NCBI GenBank assembly: GCA_038257155.1
Contig: JBBSJP010000003.1
Span: 62,001-126,000 of the forward strand
Source of the DNA: JANJTY01 sp038257155
Lineage (GTDB): Bacteria; Pseudomonadota; Gammaproteobacteria; Xanthomonadales; Xanthomonadaceae
DNA: 64,000 nucleotides
Direction: 5' to 3'
Below are positions 1 through 9,045 of the stretch, one piece after another; the stretch's first letter is position 1, and every line of letters starts with the position of its first letter. The notes under the pieces are model-generated. The model saw only the letters and a list, made by a program, of their open reading frames with translations. It searched no databases and was not told the DNA's origin. The position numbers and the translations under genes are program-made.

Positions 1-374
1 GTGCCGAAGCCCTGGACAAGCTCTGTGGTTACAGCTTTCCGGGCAACGTTCGGGAACTTGAAAATATCCTTGAACGCGCCGTGGCCCTCTGCGAAGACGG
101 CCGCATCACCCCGACGGACTTGCTGCTGCCACGCGTCGCCCCTGGCACCGTGCCCAGTGGCCCAGGCGAGGTAGCACCAGCACCCCTGCACGGCGGTGGC
201 TACAGCAGTGCCGCCGATGGCGAAGCCCTGCCCGACTTCATCGAGCAGCTCGAGCGCGATGCCATCGTCAAGGCGCTGGAAGAATGCCGCTACAACAAGA
301 CCCGCGCCGCCGCCAAATTGGGCATCACGTTCAGGGCGCTGAGGTACAAGCTCAAGAAGTTGGGAATTGATTGA
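1..374 (+). CDS. pilR: PilR-type sigma-54 response regulator, C-terminal part
   Basis: Partial gene cut by the left edge; reading frame 3 is open from base 3 to the TGA at 372-374. The visible part starts in the end of a sigma-54 AAA+ activator domain, with the conserved GNVRELEN segment. After a Gly/Pro-rich linker comes a Fis-type helix-turn-helix with TRAAAKLGI and FRALRYKLKK near the C-terminus. These are features of NtrC-family activators. Position directly upstream of a TfpZ-like gene and a pilin with a -24/-12 promoter identifies it as PilR, the activator of pilin transcription that works with the PilS kinase. The receiver and ATPase core lie outside the window. Confidence 0.9.
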   Translation, partial: AEALDKLCGYSFPGNVRELENILERAVALCEDGRITPTDLLLPRVAPGTVPSGPGEVAPAPLHGGGYSSAADGEALPDFIEQLERDAIVKALEECRYNKTRAAAKLGITFRALRYKLKKLGID

Positions 375-492
375 GTGATGCCCGTCCGCCTGTAGCGGCG
401 GATCGCATCGCTGCTTGACTCGACAGACCCTTGGTTACCACTGCAGCGTCATGCGGGCCGGCCGTGCTTGCCGTGAATTCATTCTCGACCCC

Positions 493-520
493 TTCACAAA
501 TTCCGCCTTTTGAATAAAAT
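493..520 (+). promoter_or_regulatory. candidate sigma-70 promoter upstream of tfpZ-like gene
   Basis: TTCACA at 493-498 and TAAAAT at 515-520 are separated by 16 bases, each one base off consensus. They lie in the 303-base gap between pilR and the TfpZ-like gene, in a locally AT-rich patch. Nothing else in this gap looks functional. The prediction is by eye only. Confidence 0.35.
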
Positions 521-677
521 TGTGCCACTTGCATCCTGGCCGACCCGCGGTGACCGGCCAGCTTCGGGAGTGCTCTGAAGCCCAGGCTGCTGACGATCTA
601 CATGCCTGTCCCGCCTCCCGTAGCCAAAACCGCGCAGCTATCACGGTTGCCGGATCCCGGCCAAAGGAGGAACACCC

Positions 678-1442
678 ATGTCCCGCTGGAAAGCCTTCGC
701 CACCCACCTGCTCCTGTCAGTCCTGGCTCTTGGTGGAGTGTTGCTCGCACTGGTCTGGATCTGGTATCCGCCGCCCCTGTTTGCGGCTTCAGGCGTGCAG
801 CAGTTCGTCTCGGTTTTCGTAGCAGTGGACATCGTCATAGGCCCCCTGCTCACCCTCCTCATCTTCAATAGAAAGGCAAGGCACCTGCTGCGCTTTGATC
901 TGACCTGCATTGCCCTGCTGCAGCTGGCCGCGTTCCTTTATGGCCTGAACATCGTACGGGAGACGCGGCCGGTCTATCTGGTTGCAGCCGAAGGGCGCAT
1001 CAGCATGGTGACCGCCAACATGCTGGACCCATCAGAACGCGAATTGGCCGCGCCCGCCTACCAGCAAGACCCCTGGTTCCGGACCGAGCTCGTCGCCGTG
1101 ATCGAACCAGAAAACCCAGTGGAGTTCGGAGGGCGGCTGACGCACACCCTCAATTCCGGCTACCCGGCGCAATCCGTGCCGCGCTATTACGAGCCTTACG
1201 AACGGATCGCCCCACAGTTGCTGGAATCGGCGAAGCCTGCCCAGCAGTTGGCCGATTCCGGCGATGCCGCATCTGCCGAAGTCCAGCGCTTCCTTAGCAA
1301 GCACGGCAGGAGCATGGACTCAGTGGTATTTGTACCTTTTAGCGCGCCCGACCGCCCTCTATGTGCCGCCCTGGACTCGGCCAGTGGCGCTTTGATCGGG
1401 CTGCTCGACATTGACCCAAAAACGGCACTTTCTGACCAATAG
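678..1442 (+). CDS. tfpZ: TfpX/TfpZ-family type IV pilin accessory protein
   Basis: A 254-residue inner-membrane protein with an N-terminal transmembrane helix (about 8-30), a second hydrophobic stretch (about 37-62) and a third (about 76-92), then a soluble domain. This is the architecture of the TfpX/TfpZ pilin accessory proteins, which sit beside pilA in Pseudomonas and Xanthomonadales and help pilin stability and assembly; they are thought to be matched to their pilin allele. The start is well supported by AAAGGAGG at 663-670, seven bases before ATG. It lies between pilR and the first pilin. Family assignment rests on layout and context; no catalytic motif exists to confirm it. Confidence 0.75.
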   Translation: MSRWKAFATHLLLSVLALGGVLLALVWIWYPPPLFAASGVQQFVSVFVAVDIVIGPLLTLLIFNRKARHLLRFDLTCIALLQLAAFLYGLNIVRETRPVYLVAAEGRISMVTANMLDPSERELAAPAYQQDPWFRTELVAVIEPENPVEFGGRLTHTLNSGYPAQSVPRYYEPYERIAPQLLESAKPAQQLADSGDAASAEVQRFLSKHGRSMDSVVFVPFSAPDRPLCAALDSASGALIGLLDIDPKTALSDQ

Positions 1443-1594
1443 CGACAGTTCGCTTGTGGGAAAGCGCGCGACACACCAGGCCTGTCTATAGCCTGCTGCC
1501 TTTACCATCAGTTCAGCGTTCCACAACAACATCAAGTGGTTTCTGCTGCAACCTGCGGACCGACTCAATCAGTTTGCGGATGGGTCCCGCCCGC

Positions 1595-1610
1595 TGGCAT
1601 GAAAAATGCG
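1595..1610 (+). promoter_or_regulatory. sigma-54 (-24/-12) promoter of the first pilin gene
   Basis: TGGCATGAAAAATGCG has GG at 1596-1597 and GC at 1608-1609, exactly 12 bases apart, close to the RpoN consensus TGGCAC-N5-TTGCW. A transcript would start near 1620, leaving a leader of about 115 bases before the pilin ATG. A second, better copy precedes the pilin at 13843. PilR-RpoN control is known for type IV pilins. The rest of the 1443-1734 gap shows nothing clear. Confidence 0.6.
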
Positions 1611-1734
1611 GTCTCTCGGTGCGGAGTCATGAAGGACCGTCGACCAGTTCACATTTGCAGGATGCTGCTGGATTTCGCACTGAGTTCAGCAGCCCATGGG
1701 GCTGCGATTCCCTCGCCACCGAGAGCCAGTCGTC

Positions 1735-2133
1735 ATGCGCAACGCCCAGAGCGGATTTACCCTCATCGAGCTGATGATCGTGGTGGCGATCATCAGCATC
1801 TTGGCGTCGATTGCTCTGCCCGCCTACCGCAATTACGTGGCGAGGGCCGACGTACTCAACGCGTTGGGAGGCTGTGCTGGCGAGAAGATCAAAATTGGCC
1901 ATAACTGGTCGTACGGGCTAGTGGCCAATCAGGCCGAAATTTGTCAATCCGTCAGCTCCGACGTGCCGTGTTCGGCCCTGGGCGAGTTGACATGTGACTC
2001 GACCAGCGTGCGATCTCAGGTCACGCTCACACCCACATTTCCAGGCCCCGGCTCGTCCGACAAGGTAACCTGGGAATGCCGAGTGGTAACCTCAATTGGC
2101 GGTCTCTTCAATGGGCAGACCTGCGATTTGTAG
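1735..2133 (+). CDS. pilA: type IV pilin, first copy (PilA-like, six cysteines)
   Basis: A 132-residue type IVa prepilin. The start at 1735 gives the short leader MRNAQSG followed by mature FTLIELMIVVAII, with Glu5 after the PilD cleavage site; in-frame ATG 1696 would give an implausible leader. The mature protein has the hydrophobic alpha-1 helix, then a globular domain with six cysteines, including WEC and the terminal QTCDL, compared with four in the pilin at 13843. The two proteins share the VTLTP and ITW/VTW segments, so they are paralogues. It has its own sigma-54 promoter and sits at the head of the glycan island. It may be a second major pilin or an alternative subunit. Confidence 0.88.
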   Translation: MRNAQSGFTLIELMIVVAIISILASIALPAYRNYVARADVLNALGGCAGEKIKIGHNWSYGLVANQAEICQSVSSDVPCSALGELTCDSTSVRSQVTLTPTFPGPGSSDKVTWECRVVTSIGGLFNGQTCDL

Positions 2134-2284
2134 AGAAGTACAGAGCTGCGAAGCTCGCGAGTGCAGGCGAGGCTCTGAAGCGACTCTGGCATCTTGAGCC
2201 GCAGTGGGACAAACTGCGGAAGACGGGCATCCACCGGGCTTGTCATATTCTGGTTGCCCTTGGGGTCTGGAACGAATCTGCCGC

Positions 2285-3166
2285 ATGAAGCCAGCCTCGC
2301 AGCGTTCAACCATGGTCTCGATCATCCTTCCTGCCAAGAACGAGGAGTCGGGCCTCGCCAAGGTGCTTCCGACGATATTCCAACTGCATCCGGATGCAGA
2401 GGTGATCGTCGTCGATGACGGCTCCACCGATGCCACGGCAAGCGTCGCCAGTCGGCTTGGAGCCACGGTGATTTCCTCGCCCTACGCGATGGGAAACGGT
2501 GCTGCGGTGAAGAGAGGCGCGCGCGCCGCGACCGGTGATGTCCTGGTGTTCATGGATGCCGATGGCCAGCACGACCCGGCACACATTGCCGAGTTGTTGG
2601 AACAACTCGACAAGGGCTACGACATGGCGGTGGGGGCGCGTGACGTCCACGGCCAAGCCAGTGTTCAACGCGGGCTGGCCAATGCCTTCTACAATCGGCT
2701 CGCCAGCTGGATGACGGACCACCAGGTGCGTGACCTCACATCCGGCTTCCGGGCCGTACGTGCCAATCAGTTCCGCGAGTTCCTGCACCTGTTGCCAAAT
2801 GGCTTCAGCTACCCGACTACCTGCACGATGGCATTTTTCCGAAGTGCGTATCCCGTGGTCTATGTGCCTATTCCGGTGCACAAGCGCATCGGTACCGCAA
2901 GCCACATCCGGCCCATAAAGGACGGGCTGCGCTTCTTGCTGATCATCTTCAAGATTGCCACTCTCTACTCTCCTTTGAAGCTTTTTGCACCGGTCGGCAT
3001 GGGGTTCGGCATGGTCGGTTTGAGCTATTACGGCTACACGTTTGCCACGGCCGGGCGTTTTACCAACATGAGTTTGCTCCTGCTGAGTGCCGCGGTAATC
3101 GTGTTCCTGATTGGACTTGTCTCGGAGCAGATCACGTCGTTGGTCTACAGCAAGTCTGGCGATTGA
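2285..3166 (+). CDS. family 2 glycosyltransferase, membrane-anchored
   Basis: A 293-residue GT-A fold enzyme of the dolichyl/undecaprenyl-phosphate sugar transferase type. It has the N-terminal VSIILPAKNE, the nucleotide-binding VVDDGS (Asp44-45) and the metal-binding MDADGQHDP near residue 95, followed by two C-terminal transmembrane helices (about 235-290). Such enzymes load a sugar from a nucleotide donor onto a polyprenyl phosphate at the cytoplasmic face. ATG 2285 (MKPAS) or ATG 2312 (MVSIIL) are plausible starts. It is the first gene of the island after the pilin, so it may make the lipid-linked sugar used by the membrane glycosyltransferase at 11585. The sugar is not predictable. Confidence 0.85.
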   Translation: MKPASQRSTMVSIILPAKNEESGLAKVLPTIFQLHPDAEVIVVDDGSTDATASVASRLGATVISSPYAMGNGAAVKRGARAATGDVLVFMDADGQHDPAHIAELLEQLDKGYDMAVGARDVHGQASVQRGLANAFYNRLASWMTDHQVRDLTSGFRAVRANQFREFLHLLPNGFSYPTTCTMAFFRSAYPVVYVPIPVHKRIGTASHIRPIKDGLRFLLIIFKIATLYSPLKLFAPVGMGFGMVGLSYYGYTFATAGRFTNMSLLLLSAAVIVFLIGLVSEQITSLVYSKSGD

Positions 3167-3257
3167 GGATCTCCGTGTTTGCCGCATCAGGAAGTCAGGC
3201 AAGTGAATGCCGGAGTCGCGGAGGCTTTGCTTCGAACGCAGGTTGCAATGACTCGTC

Positions 3258-4406
3258 GTGCGCATGAAGATGGAAACTGCGCTGGTACTGATCACCACTT
3301 CGTTCCCGATTTCCGGTGACGGTAGTGAGGCAGCCGGCGGCTTTGTGGCAGATATCGCGGAAGCCTTGGCAGTACACCAGCCGGTTCGGGTGGTGGCGCC
3401 TGGACCCAGGCAAGCCAGCGAGTCCTGGTGCGAAGGCGTGGAAGTCTACCGTTTCGCTGCGCCCGAACGCCCCTTGTCAACGCTCAAGCCTTGGCGACCG
3501 GCCGATCTGTCCGCTCTGGCGCGCGTCCTGCGCTCTGGACTTGCTGCAGCGCGGAGCGCGGTGCAGGCGGGCCCGTGCTCCCATATCCTGGCGCTCTGGG
3601 CACTTCCATCTGGCCACTGGGCACGCCAGCTATCGAAGGAAACTGGTGTCCCTTATTCGGTCTGGACACTGGGCAGCGATATCTGGCAGCTCGGCCGTGT
3701 TCCGGTGATCCGCTCTCACCTCCGCCGTGTGCTACGAGACGCAAGGCATTGCTACTCGGATGGCCTGCAACTGGCCGACGACACAGCCCGCATTGGCGGT
3801 CGAGAGGTCAGCTTCCTGCCCAGCACACGCAGAATCCACACCCGACGCACACAGCCGCTGCGCCAGGCCCCTCCTTACCGTCTGCTGTTTCTCGGACGCT
3901 GGCACCCCAACAAGGGAATCGATCTGCTGCTCACCGCACTCGCGCTGCTGACTGACTCTGACTGGTCAAGAATTGAAACGGTACTTGTTTGCGGAGGAGG
4001 ACCGATGCAATCGCTCGTGGAAGGGGCGGTTGCTCGACTGCAGTCGGAGGGTCGGCCAGTGCAGCTGCGTGGCTACCTGGCCAAAGCGGACGCCGAGAAC
4101 GTCATTTCCCACAGCGACTTCCTTGTCATTCCTTCTCGCGTCGAGAGCATTCCCGTGGTGTTCTCGGACGCCATGAAACTGGGATGCCCCGTCATCAGCA
4201 TGCCGGTTGGCGACCTCAAGGACCTGTTGACGCGCTGGCGCGTCGGCCTGCTTGCAGCTGAGGTAAACGCTTCTCAGTTGGCCATCACTATCTCGAACGC
4301 TCTGGTAACTGGAACCTGCCCTTTTGCGCAGGATATCCCGCTGGTGGCAAGGGCTTTCGACGAGCAAGAAATAGCAGCACGGCTCCTATCAGAGACAGGT
4401 CCGTGA
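3258..4406 (+). CDS. family 4 glycosyltransferase
   Basis: A 382-residue GT-B enzyme. The N-terminal half has a glycine-rich acceptor loop (GGFVADIAEAL) and the C-terminal half starts with the typical strand YRLLFLGRWHPNKGI. CGGGP and RGYL follow, and the donor-binding segment is IPSRVESIPVVFSDAMKLG, where the ESIPVV part corresponds to the EX7E region. GTG 3258 or ATG 3264 could be the start; no good ribosome site separates them. Its stop overlaps the next gene's GTG start by four bases (GTGA), so the two are probably translationally coupled. It likely extends the island's glycan; donor and acceptor are unknown. Confidence 0.85.
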   Translation: MRMKMETALVLITTSFPISGDGSEAAGGFVADIAEALAVHQPVRVVAPGPRQASESWCEGVEVYRFAAPERPLSTLKPWRPADLSALARVLRSGLAAARSAVQAGPCSHILALWALPSGHWARQLSKETGVPYSVWTLGSDIWQLGRVPVIRSHLRRVLRDARHCYSDGLQLADDTARIGGREVSFLPSTRRIHTRRTQPLRQAPPYRLLFLGRWHPNKGIDLLLTALALLTDSDWSRIETVLVCGGGPMQSLVEGAVARLQSEGRPVQLRGYLAKADAENVISHSDFLVIPSRVESIPVVFSDAMKLGCPVISMPVGDLKDLLTRWRVGLLAAEVNASQLAITISNALVTGTCPFAQDIPLVARAFDEQEIAARLLSETGP

Positions 4407-5377
4407 CTCCCGGATCCTGGACTGTAAGCAAGGAGCCAAGTACGGAGCAGCGCGAGTGGTGCCGAGCAGGCAGATGCTTGTTCGCAACCAGACACTGGGC
4501 GGATATCTTGTGCACCCTGCAAGCGACTCCGTCATTTGCCTGGAATCCAGCCCGACAGATCGGATTCGTCCTGCCGGTGTTTCGACGTCTTGGGCTGCCG
4601 ATTGGCTTCCTGGGATTCCCGGTCACCGACCCCCAGCCGCATGGCGATGACGCAAGGGAGATTGCAGGCATTGCTGGGCTATCGATGATGCGTTCAAATC
4701 TCTCCTTCGCCACCGCTTGGGACCCCCTGGCTACAGCAGGCCTGCCTGAGATCTGGATCCAGAACCTTGCCAGTTGGCATCCTTCTGTCAACAGGAAGCT
4801 CAGCCGCGACATCGCGTTCGCAAGACGCGCCGGGACGGACACGCACATAACACTGGTCTGCAGCAACGCCGCGGCGTGCCACGCACTGTATGCCGCTGCC
4901 GTGACCCATCACCAAGGGCGGGCCAGATACAACAGGGACTACTTCGCGAAGCTTGCAGAAGTGGCAACAGTGACCGATGAACTGCAGTTTCGCTGCGCGG
5001 TAGCCTCGGATGGCGAGCTACTTGGATTCGCGGTTCTGGCCGTCAACGGCAAGACCGGCTACTACCTGCATGGCGCAGCATCAGCGTCCGGTAGGCGCCA
5101 AGGCATCAGCGACCTACTGCTGGACTCGATCATCAGCGCTGCGCAGAATGCCGGGTGCGAGCGGTTTACACTCATGGCCTCGCCGTGGGACCAGCCAGGA
5201 TTGACCGCGTTCAAGCGCAAATGGGGCGACTCTGAAGGACTCGTGCTGACCTACGATTCTGGTTTTGGCATTCTGGGTGGAATCGCCGCAATGGCCGCTC
5301 GCTGGCAATCGCGATCCGCAAGATCGAACGCCAGCCAAACCCACGGCAACTACCGCCAACCACTCGGAATGCCATAG
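4403..5377 (+). CDS. GNAT/FemAB-like acyltransferase
   Basis: A 324-residue protein that looks like two GNAT folds, as in the FemAB/CelD (BioF2-like) group. Supporting segments are FVLPVFRRLGLP, HHQGRARYNRDYF, the core ELLGFAVLAVNGKTGYYLHG and a glycine/arginine acyl-donor loop ASASGRRQGISDLLLD, then FKRKWGD near the end. Proteins of this group transfer acyl or aminoacyl groups to amines. It starts at GTG 4403, overlapping the preceding glycosyltransferase stop. With an FkbH-like enzyme and an acyl carrier protein downstream, a reasonable inference is that it transfers an acyl group onto an amino sugar. This was read by eye and the exact subfamily is uncertain. Confidence 0.65.
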   Translation: MTPGSWTVSKEPSTEQREWCRAGRCLFATRHWADILCTLQATPSFAWNPARQIGFVLPVFRRLGLPIGFLGFPVTDPQPHGDDAREIAGIAGLSMMRSNLSFATAWDPLATAGLPEIWIQNLASWHPSVNRKLSRDIAFARRAGTDTHITLVCSNAAACHALYAAAVTHHQGRARYNRDYFAKLAEVATVTDELQFRCAVASDGELLGFAVLAVNGKTGYYLHGAASASGRRQGISDLLLDSIISAAQNAGCERFTLMASPWDQPGLTAFKRKWGDSEGLVLTYDSGFGILGGIAAMAARWQSRSARSNASQTHGNYRQPLGMP

Positions 5378-5383
5378 AAACAA

Positions 5384-5974
5384 ATGAGTGCGACGTTGAT
5401 CACTGAACTACCTGCCAGCACACCTACGAAGCGCCTGATCGACCTGTTGCAGGAGATTTGCGGAATCTACCGGCTTCGGTTGGCGTTCAGAGGAGGCCTG
5501 ATCGCACTCTCAGCTTCGGTCAAATCGCCGTCGCGGCTGTCCGTGGGCAGGGACGTTCTCATCCAGAAGGGCAGCATCATTCACTGCGGTGGCAAGGCGT
5601 GGTCCGGTTTCCTCGGACACGTTCACCTGTCCGACGGCGTCCGGGTCGGGCCTTACTGCGTGATCTACGGGGCTGGTGGCGTGAATCTTGGCAGACACGT
5701 GCATTTGGGCCCGGGGGTGAAGATCATGTCGCAGTCGGGTCGTCATGACCAGGCGCGACTCAGTCGAAACCCCAATTTCAAGTTCGGGCGGGTAAACGTC
5801 GGCGAAGGCACCTGGATCGGCGCCGGGGCGGTACTGCTGGGAGATACCCACATCGGACGGTGTGTATCGATAGCCCCAAACTCAGTTGTATCAGGCACCG
5901 TTCCGGATTTTGCCGTCGTAGCGGGAAGCCCGGCCCGCATTGTTTTCATGAACACTCCCATAGGAGACTGCTGA
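5384..5974 (+). CDS. left-handed beta-helix (hexapeptide) acyltransferase
   Basis: A 196-residue protein with hexapeptide repeats across its middle and C-terminal parts: LSVGRDVLIQKGSIIHCG, VRVGPYCVIYGAGGVNLG, then VGEGTWIGAGAVLLGDTHIG and the closing VVAGSPARIV seen in the CysE/LacA/WbbJ O-acetyltransferase group. These trimeric enzymes acetylate (or otherwise acylate) sugars from acetyl-CoA. ATG 5384 lies seven bases after the previous stop. In this island it probably O- or N-acetylates the glycan. Which hydroxyl or amino group is modified cannot be read from the sequence. Confidence 0.85.
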   Translation: MSATLITELPASTPTKRLIDLLQEICGIYRLRLAFRGGLIALSASVKSPSRLSVGRDVLIQKGSIIHCGGKAWSGFLGHVHLSDGVRVGPYCVIYGAGGVNLGRHVHLGPGVKIMSQSGRHDQARLSRNPNFKFGRVNVGEGTWIGAGAVLLGDTHIGRCVSIAPNSVVSGTVPDFAVVAGSPARIVFMNTPIGDC

Positions 5975-5975
5975 A

Positions 5976-6872
5976 TTGAATCATCTGCTTGATGAGTTTG
6001 TTGAGAAGCTGATCCGGGCGATTCCGATGCAGGCGCGGTCAATCGATGCAGCCCTTCGCGAACTGACTCCCGATGAGCTTTCCGGACTGCAGGCGTATGT
6101 TCTGTTCTGTACTTCCGAAGGAGTCAGCGTCGATGATCTGGTTACAGCTTACCAGACCATCACGCAAGATACGCTGACGGAACAGATTCATTTCAAGCGC
6201 GCCGGACACTATCGCCATTCCACATTCGCGGAAGTGGCCGAAACCGTCTATTTCAACCCCGCATACATGTCACGTTACATGTACGGACTTGCTCTGACCC
6301 TTTACCTGTGGCCAAACCACCGCCAGATGGCCAGGTTTTTCGAACGGTCAATTCAGCATCGGAAAGGCGATCGCTACCTGGAAATCGGCCCAGGTCATGG
6401 CGTATTTTTCCGGACAGCGATTCGCAAGAGCTCGTACCGTCACTACCTGGGGGTTGACATTAGTCCGACATCCCTTGAACTGACGCGCAGGCTGGTCGCG
6501 GCGGAGACCGACCTCACGGGGCTCTGGGATCTCCAGCTGGCAGACTTCCTGGAACAAGACGACCTGCAACCTGGCTTCGATGCGGTGGTGATGGGCGAAG
6601 TGCTGGAGCACGTCGAGACTCCGCTCGCGTTTCTGACTCGTATTCGCGAACTAGCCAAGCCCGGGGCCTTCATCTTTGTAACCACTGCGGTAAATGCCCC
6701 CGCGGTTGATCATATCTTTCTATTTTCGTCTGTGGATGATGTTGTTGCCCTGTGCCGGGCGGCGAGCCTCGAAGTCGTGGAGATCGAGGCTCCTCCGTAT
6801 ATGGGCTGCACGATGGAAGAGACTGTCAGATTGCGGTTGCCAATAAATGTTGCGCTGGTACTTGCTGCATGA
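5976..6872 (+). CDS. class I SAM-dependent methyltransferase
   Basis: A 298-residue protein starting at TTG 5976, one base after the previous stop. The SAM-binding motif I is YLEIGPGHG (135-142), followed by GVDISPTSLEL (acidic motif II), DAVVMGEVLEHVETP (motif III) and PGAFIFVTTAVN. This is the Methyltransf_11/23 small-molecule type. The N-terminal 110 residues are a helical region not seen in the shortest family members. Its TGA overlaps the next gene's ATG (ATGA), so it belongs to a tightly coupled set with the VOC protein, FkbH and acyl carrier protein. It could methylate the carrier-bound acyl group or the sugar; context favours the former but does not prove it. Confidence 0.8.
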   Translation: MNHLLDEFVEKLIRAIPMQARSIDAALRELTPDELSGLQAYVLFCTSEGVSVDDLVTAYQTITQDTLTEQIHFKRAGHYRHSTFAEVAETVYFNPAYMSRYMYGLALTLYLWPNHRQMARFFERSIQHRKGDRYLEIGPGHGVFFRTAIRKSSYRHYLGVDISPTSLELTRRLVAAETDLTGLWDLQLADFLEQDDLQPGFDAVVMGEVLEHVETPLAFLTRIRELAKPGAFIFVTTAVNAPAVDHIFLFSSVDDVVALCRAASLEVVEIEAPPYMGCTMEETVRLRLPINVALVLAA

Positions 6873-7312
6873 AACCTCTTGCAGCCCTAAAACTGCATCA
6901 CTTCGGACTTGCCGCGCGTCAACCCGAGCTCGCTGTGGCCTTCCTTTCTGCGCAGGGATTCCATTGCGGGACACCGATCATCGATCCGCTGCAGGACGTC
7001 GTATTGCGCTGGTGCGAGCGTCCCGACCACACGCCCGTGGAGATTGTCACCCCCAACTCCTCCGACGGACCCCTGAAGAACGTGCTCGCACTGGCCAGCA
7101 CGAGCTTCTATCACCTGTGCTATGAGATTGACTGGTCTACTGACGAGTCGCTTGAAAAGATGCGGGTAGCCGGCCTGCGTGTTGTCACGCTGAGGGCTGC
7201 GTTGCCCGCTGTTCTGTTTGGGGGCCGTCACGTGAGCTTCCATATGGTGCAGGGGTTCGGGCTAATCGAACTACTGGAGTCTCGCGCCAGGGAACGATCA
7301 GCATCCGCGTGA
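6869..7312 (+). CDS. VOC-superfamily protein (methylmalonyl-CoA epimerase/glyoxalase-like)
   Basis: A 147-residue vicinal-oxygen-chelate protein. The first strand contains LHHFGLAA, supplying the usual first metal-ligand histidine; a second candidate is in FYHLCYEID and the last strand ends in GLIELLE with the expected glutamate. The family covers epimerases, glyoxalases and dioxygenases, often with acyl-CoA or acyl-carrier substrates. The start at 6869 overlaps the methyltransferase stop (ATGA) and its own TGA overlaps the FkbH GTG start (GTGA). That linkage suggests it epimerises or rearranges an acyl thioester made by FkbH. The reaction is inferred, not shown. Confidence 0.7.
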   Translation: MKPLAALKLHHFGLAARQPELAVAFLSAQGFHCGTPIIDPLQDVVLRWCERPDHTPVEIVTPNSSDGPLKNVLALASTSFYHLCYEIDWSTDESLEKMRVAGLRVVTLRAALPAVLFGGRHVSFHMVQGFGLIELLESRARERSASA

Positions 7313-9045
7313 ACACCATGAAGGCCGTCATCCAGATAATTCGAAACTTCACCGCGGAACCCATGCAATTATGGCTGCGCCGCGAACTGCTGCAATCGGG
7401 CATCACCGTCGAATGTGAGTTCGGTGGCATAAGCACGGCAGCGGTGGAAATCGACGCGCTGCAGGTCCATGGCACAGGAACGGTTGCTTCCGGAGAGTGC
7501 AACACCGTCCGCCTCAATGTTCTGGCTCTGTGTCTGGAAACATCGGCTAGCGACTTTGGCCACGGCACCTGGAAAGCGGATGAAATCTGTCAACATCACC
7601 TGGACATGATTGGGCATGCCATCCAGCGATCCGCAGCTCCAATCGTCATCAACACCGTATTGCCGCCGCTGTTCGCCTCGGCCGGGCTGGGCGAAACACC
7701 GGGCGTCCCAACCCATGCCGCACGAATAGAAGCGCTGAATCAGGAGATACGCGCACTTGCGGCAAGTCATGCCGGGAAGGTGGTTCTGGTCGATTGGGCA
7801 GCACTCGCACGTCAGTTTGGAGAGCAGGGGACGTACGACTACCGCTTCTGGTTTTCCAGCGCTGCGCCCTTCGCGCAGCCCTTCCTGGCGCGCTACGCCG
7901 CTGCCATAGCAGCGGTCGTCCGTGCAATTTCAGGGAGGGCGCGAAAGCTGCTGGTACTTGATTGCGACCAGACAATATGGGGCGGGATACTGGGCGAAGT
8001 TGGAATCGATGGAATATGCCTTTCCAGCGACACATTGCCGGGAGCCTATTTCCACGCGTTTCATCGCACCATTCTGGATCTGGCAGCGCGCGGAGTGATC
8101 CTCGCCCTTTGCAGCAAGAACGAAGAGGCTGACGTCCTCGAGGTCCTTGACCGGCATCCGCACTGCCTGATCAAGCGCCAGCATGTGGCGGCATGGCGTA
8201 TCGGGTGGCAAAGCAAGGACCGCAGCATAGTCGAGATATGCGAGGAGCTGAAGGTATCTCTCGACTCGGCTGTGTTTGTGGACGACAGTCCGCTCGAGTG
8301 CCAGATGGTTGCAGCCTCCCTTCCCGAGGTCCGGGTTCTGCAAACCCCGAAGCGACCTGAGGATATTGTTACATTCCTGCAGCGAAACTACCTGTTTGAC
8401 ACGCTGTTGGTGACAAACGACGACACTGCTCGAACAGCTTCCTACCAGGACAACAAAGCTCGCGAAGGCTTGCGGCGCGAGCTTGCCGACCTGTCCGACT
8501 ACCGGAAACGGCTCGAAACTAGGATCAGGGTCGGGCAGGCGGCAAAGTCTGACCTTACACGCGTTGCCCAGCTTGTTCAGCGTACCAACCAATTCAACCT
8601 CACCACGCGCCGCCACACCCTTTTTGAACTGAGGACATTGCACGAGGATGCGGACGCTTTCATCGCAATCTGTGACGTCTCTGACCGCTTTGGCGATCTT
8701 GGCATAACTGGCGTGGCGATTGCTCGAAGATTGGACCCAACGACAGCGGCGCTTGACTCGCTGATGATCAGCTGCAGGGCCCTGGGCCGTGATGTGGAGC
8801 ACGCCTTCTCCATCTGGCTGGTGAGAACGCTTGCAGACCAGTGGGGAGTAACCACCTTTCTGGCCGAGTACATTCGCAGCCCAAGAAACGAGCCGGCTGC
8901 AGGGTTCCTCGATCAGATCGGCTTTCTGCGCGAGCCGGAGAGCACCGAGCAGCACGTCCGATACCACCTTCACTGCGACACGGCCGCATCTAGCCGCTTT
9001 GAACCACCCGAATACATCAGTATCGAGGAGATCCCGGATGAATGA
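7309..9045 (+). CDS. FkbH-like HAD-IIIC protein (glyceryl/acyl loading enzyme)
   Basis: A 578-residue protein of the FkbH family. Residues 1-210 form an N-terminal SGNH-like region; the HAD domain begins with LDCDQTIWGGILGE, giving the nucleophile and acid Asp218-x-Asp220, then LCSKNEE and VFVDDSPLE for the later HAD motifs. The C-terminal third (VQRTNQFNLTTRR onward) resembles the GNAT-like tail of the family. Characterised FkbH proteins load D-glyceryl from 1,3-bisphosphoglycerate onto an acyl carrier protein and remove phosphate. The gene overlaps the carrier gene by eight bases, so the carrier is its probable partner. Start is GTG 7309 (overlapping the VOC gene) or ATG 7318. Confidence 0.88.
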   Translation: MNTMKAVIQIIRNFTAEPMQLWLRRELLQSGITVECEFGGISTAAVEIDALQVHGTGTVASGECNTVRLNVLALCLETSASDFGHGTWKADEICQHHLDMIGHAIQRSAAPIVINTVLPPLFASAGLGETPGVPTHAARIEALNQEIRALAASHAGKVVLVDWAALARQFGEQGTYDYRFWFSSAAPFAQPFLARYAAAIAAVVRAISGRARKLLVLDCDQTIWGGILGEVGIDGICLSSDTLPGAYFHAFHRTILDLAARGVILALCSKNEEADVLEVLDRHPHCLIKRQHVAAWRIGWQSKDRSIVEICEELKVSLDSAVFVDDSPLECQMVAASLPEVRVLQTPKRPEDIVTFLQRNYLFDTLLVTNDDTARTASYQDNKAREGLRRELADLSDYRKRLETRIRVGQAAKSDLTRVAQLVQRTNQFNLTTRRHTLFELRTLHEDADAFIAICDVSDRFGDLGITGVAIARRLDPTTAALDSLMISCRALGRDVEHAFSIWLVRTLADQWGVTTFLAEYIRSPRNEPAAGFLDQIGFLREPESTEQHVRYHLHCDTAASSRFEPPEYISIEEIPDE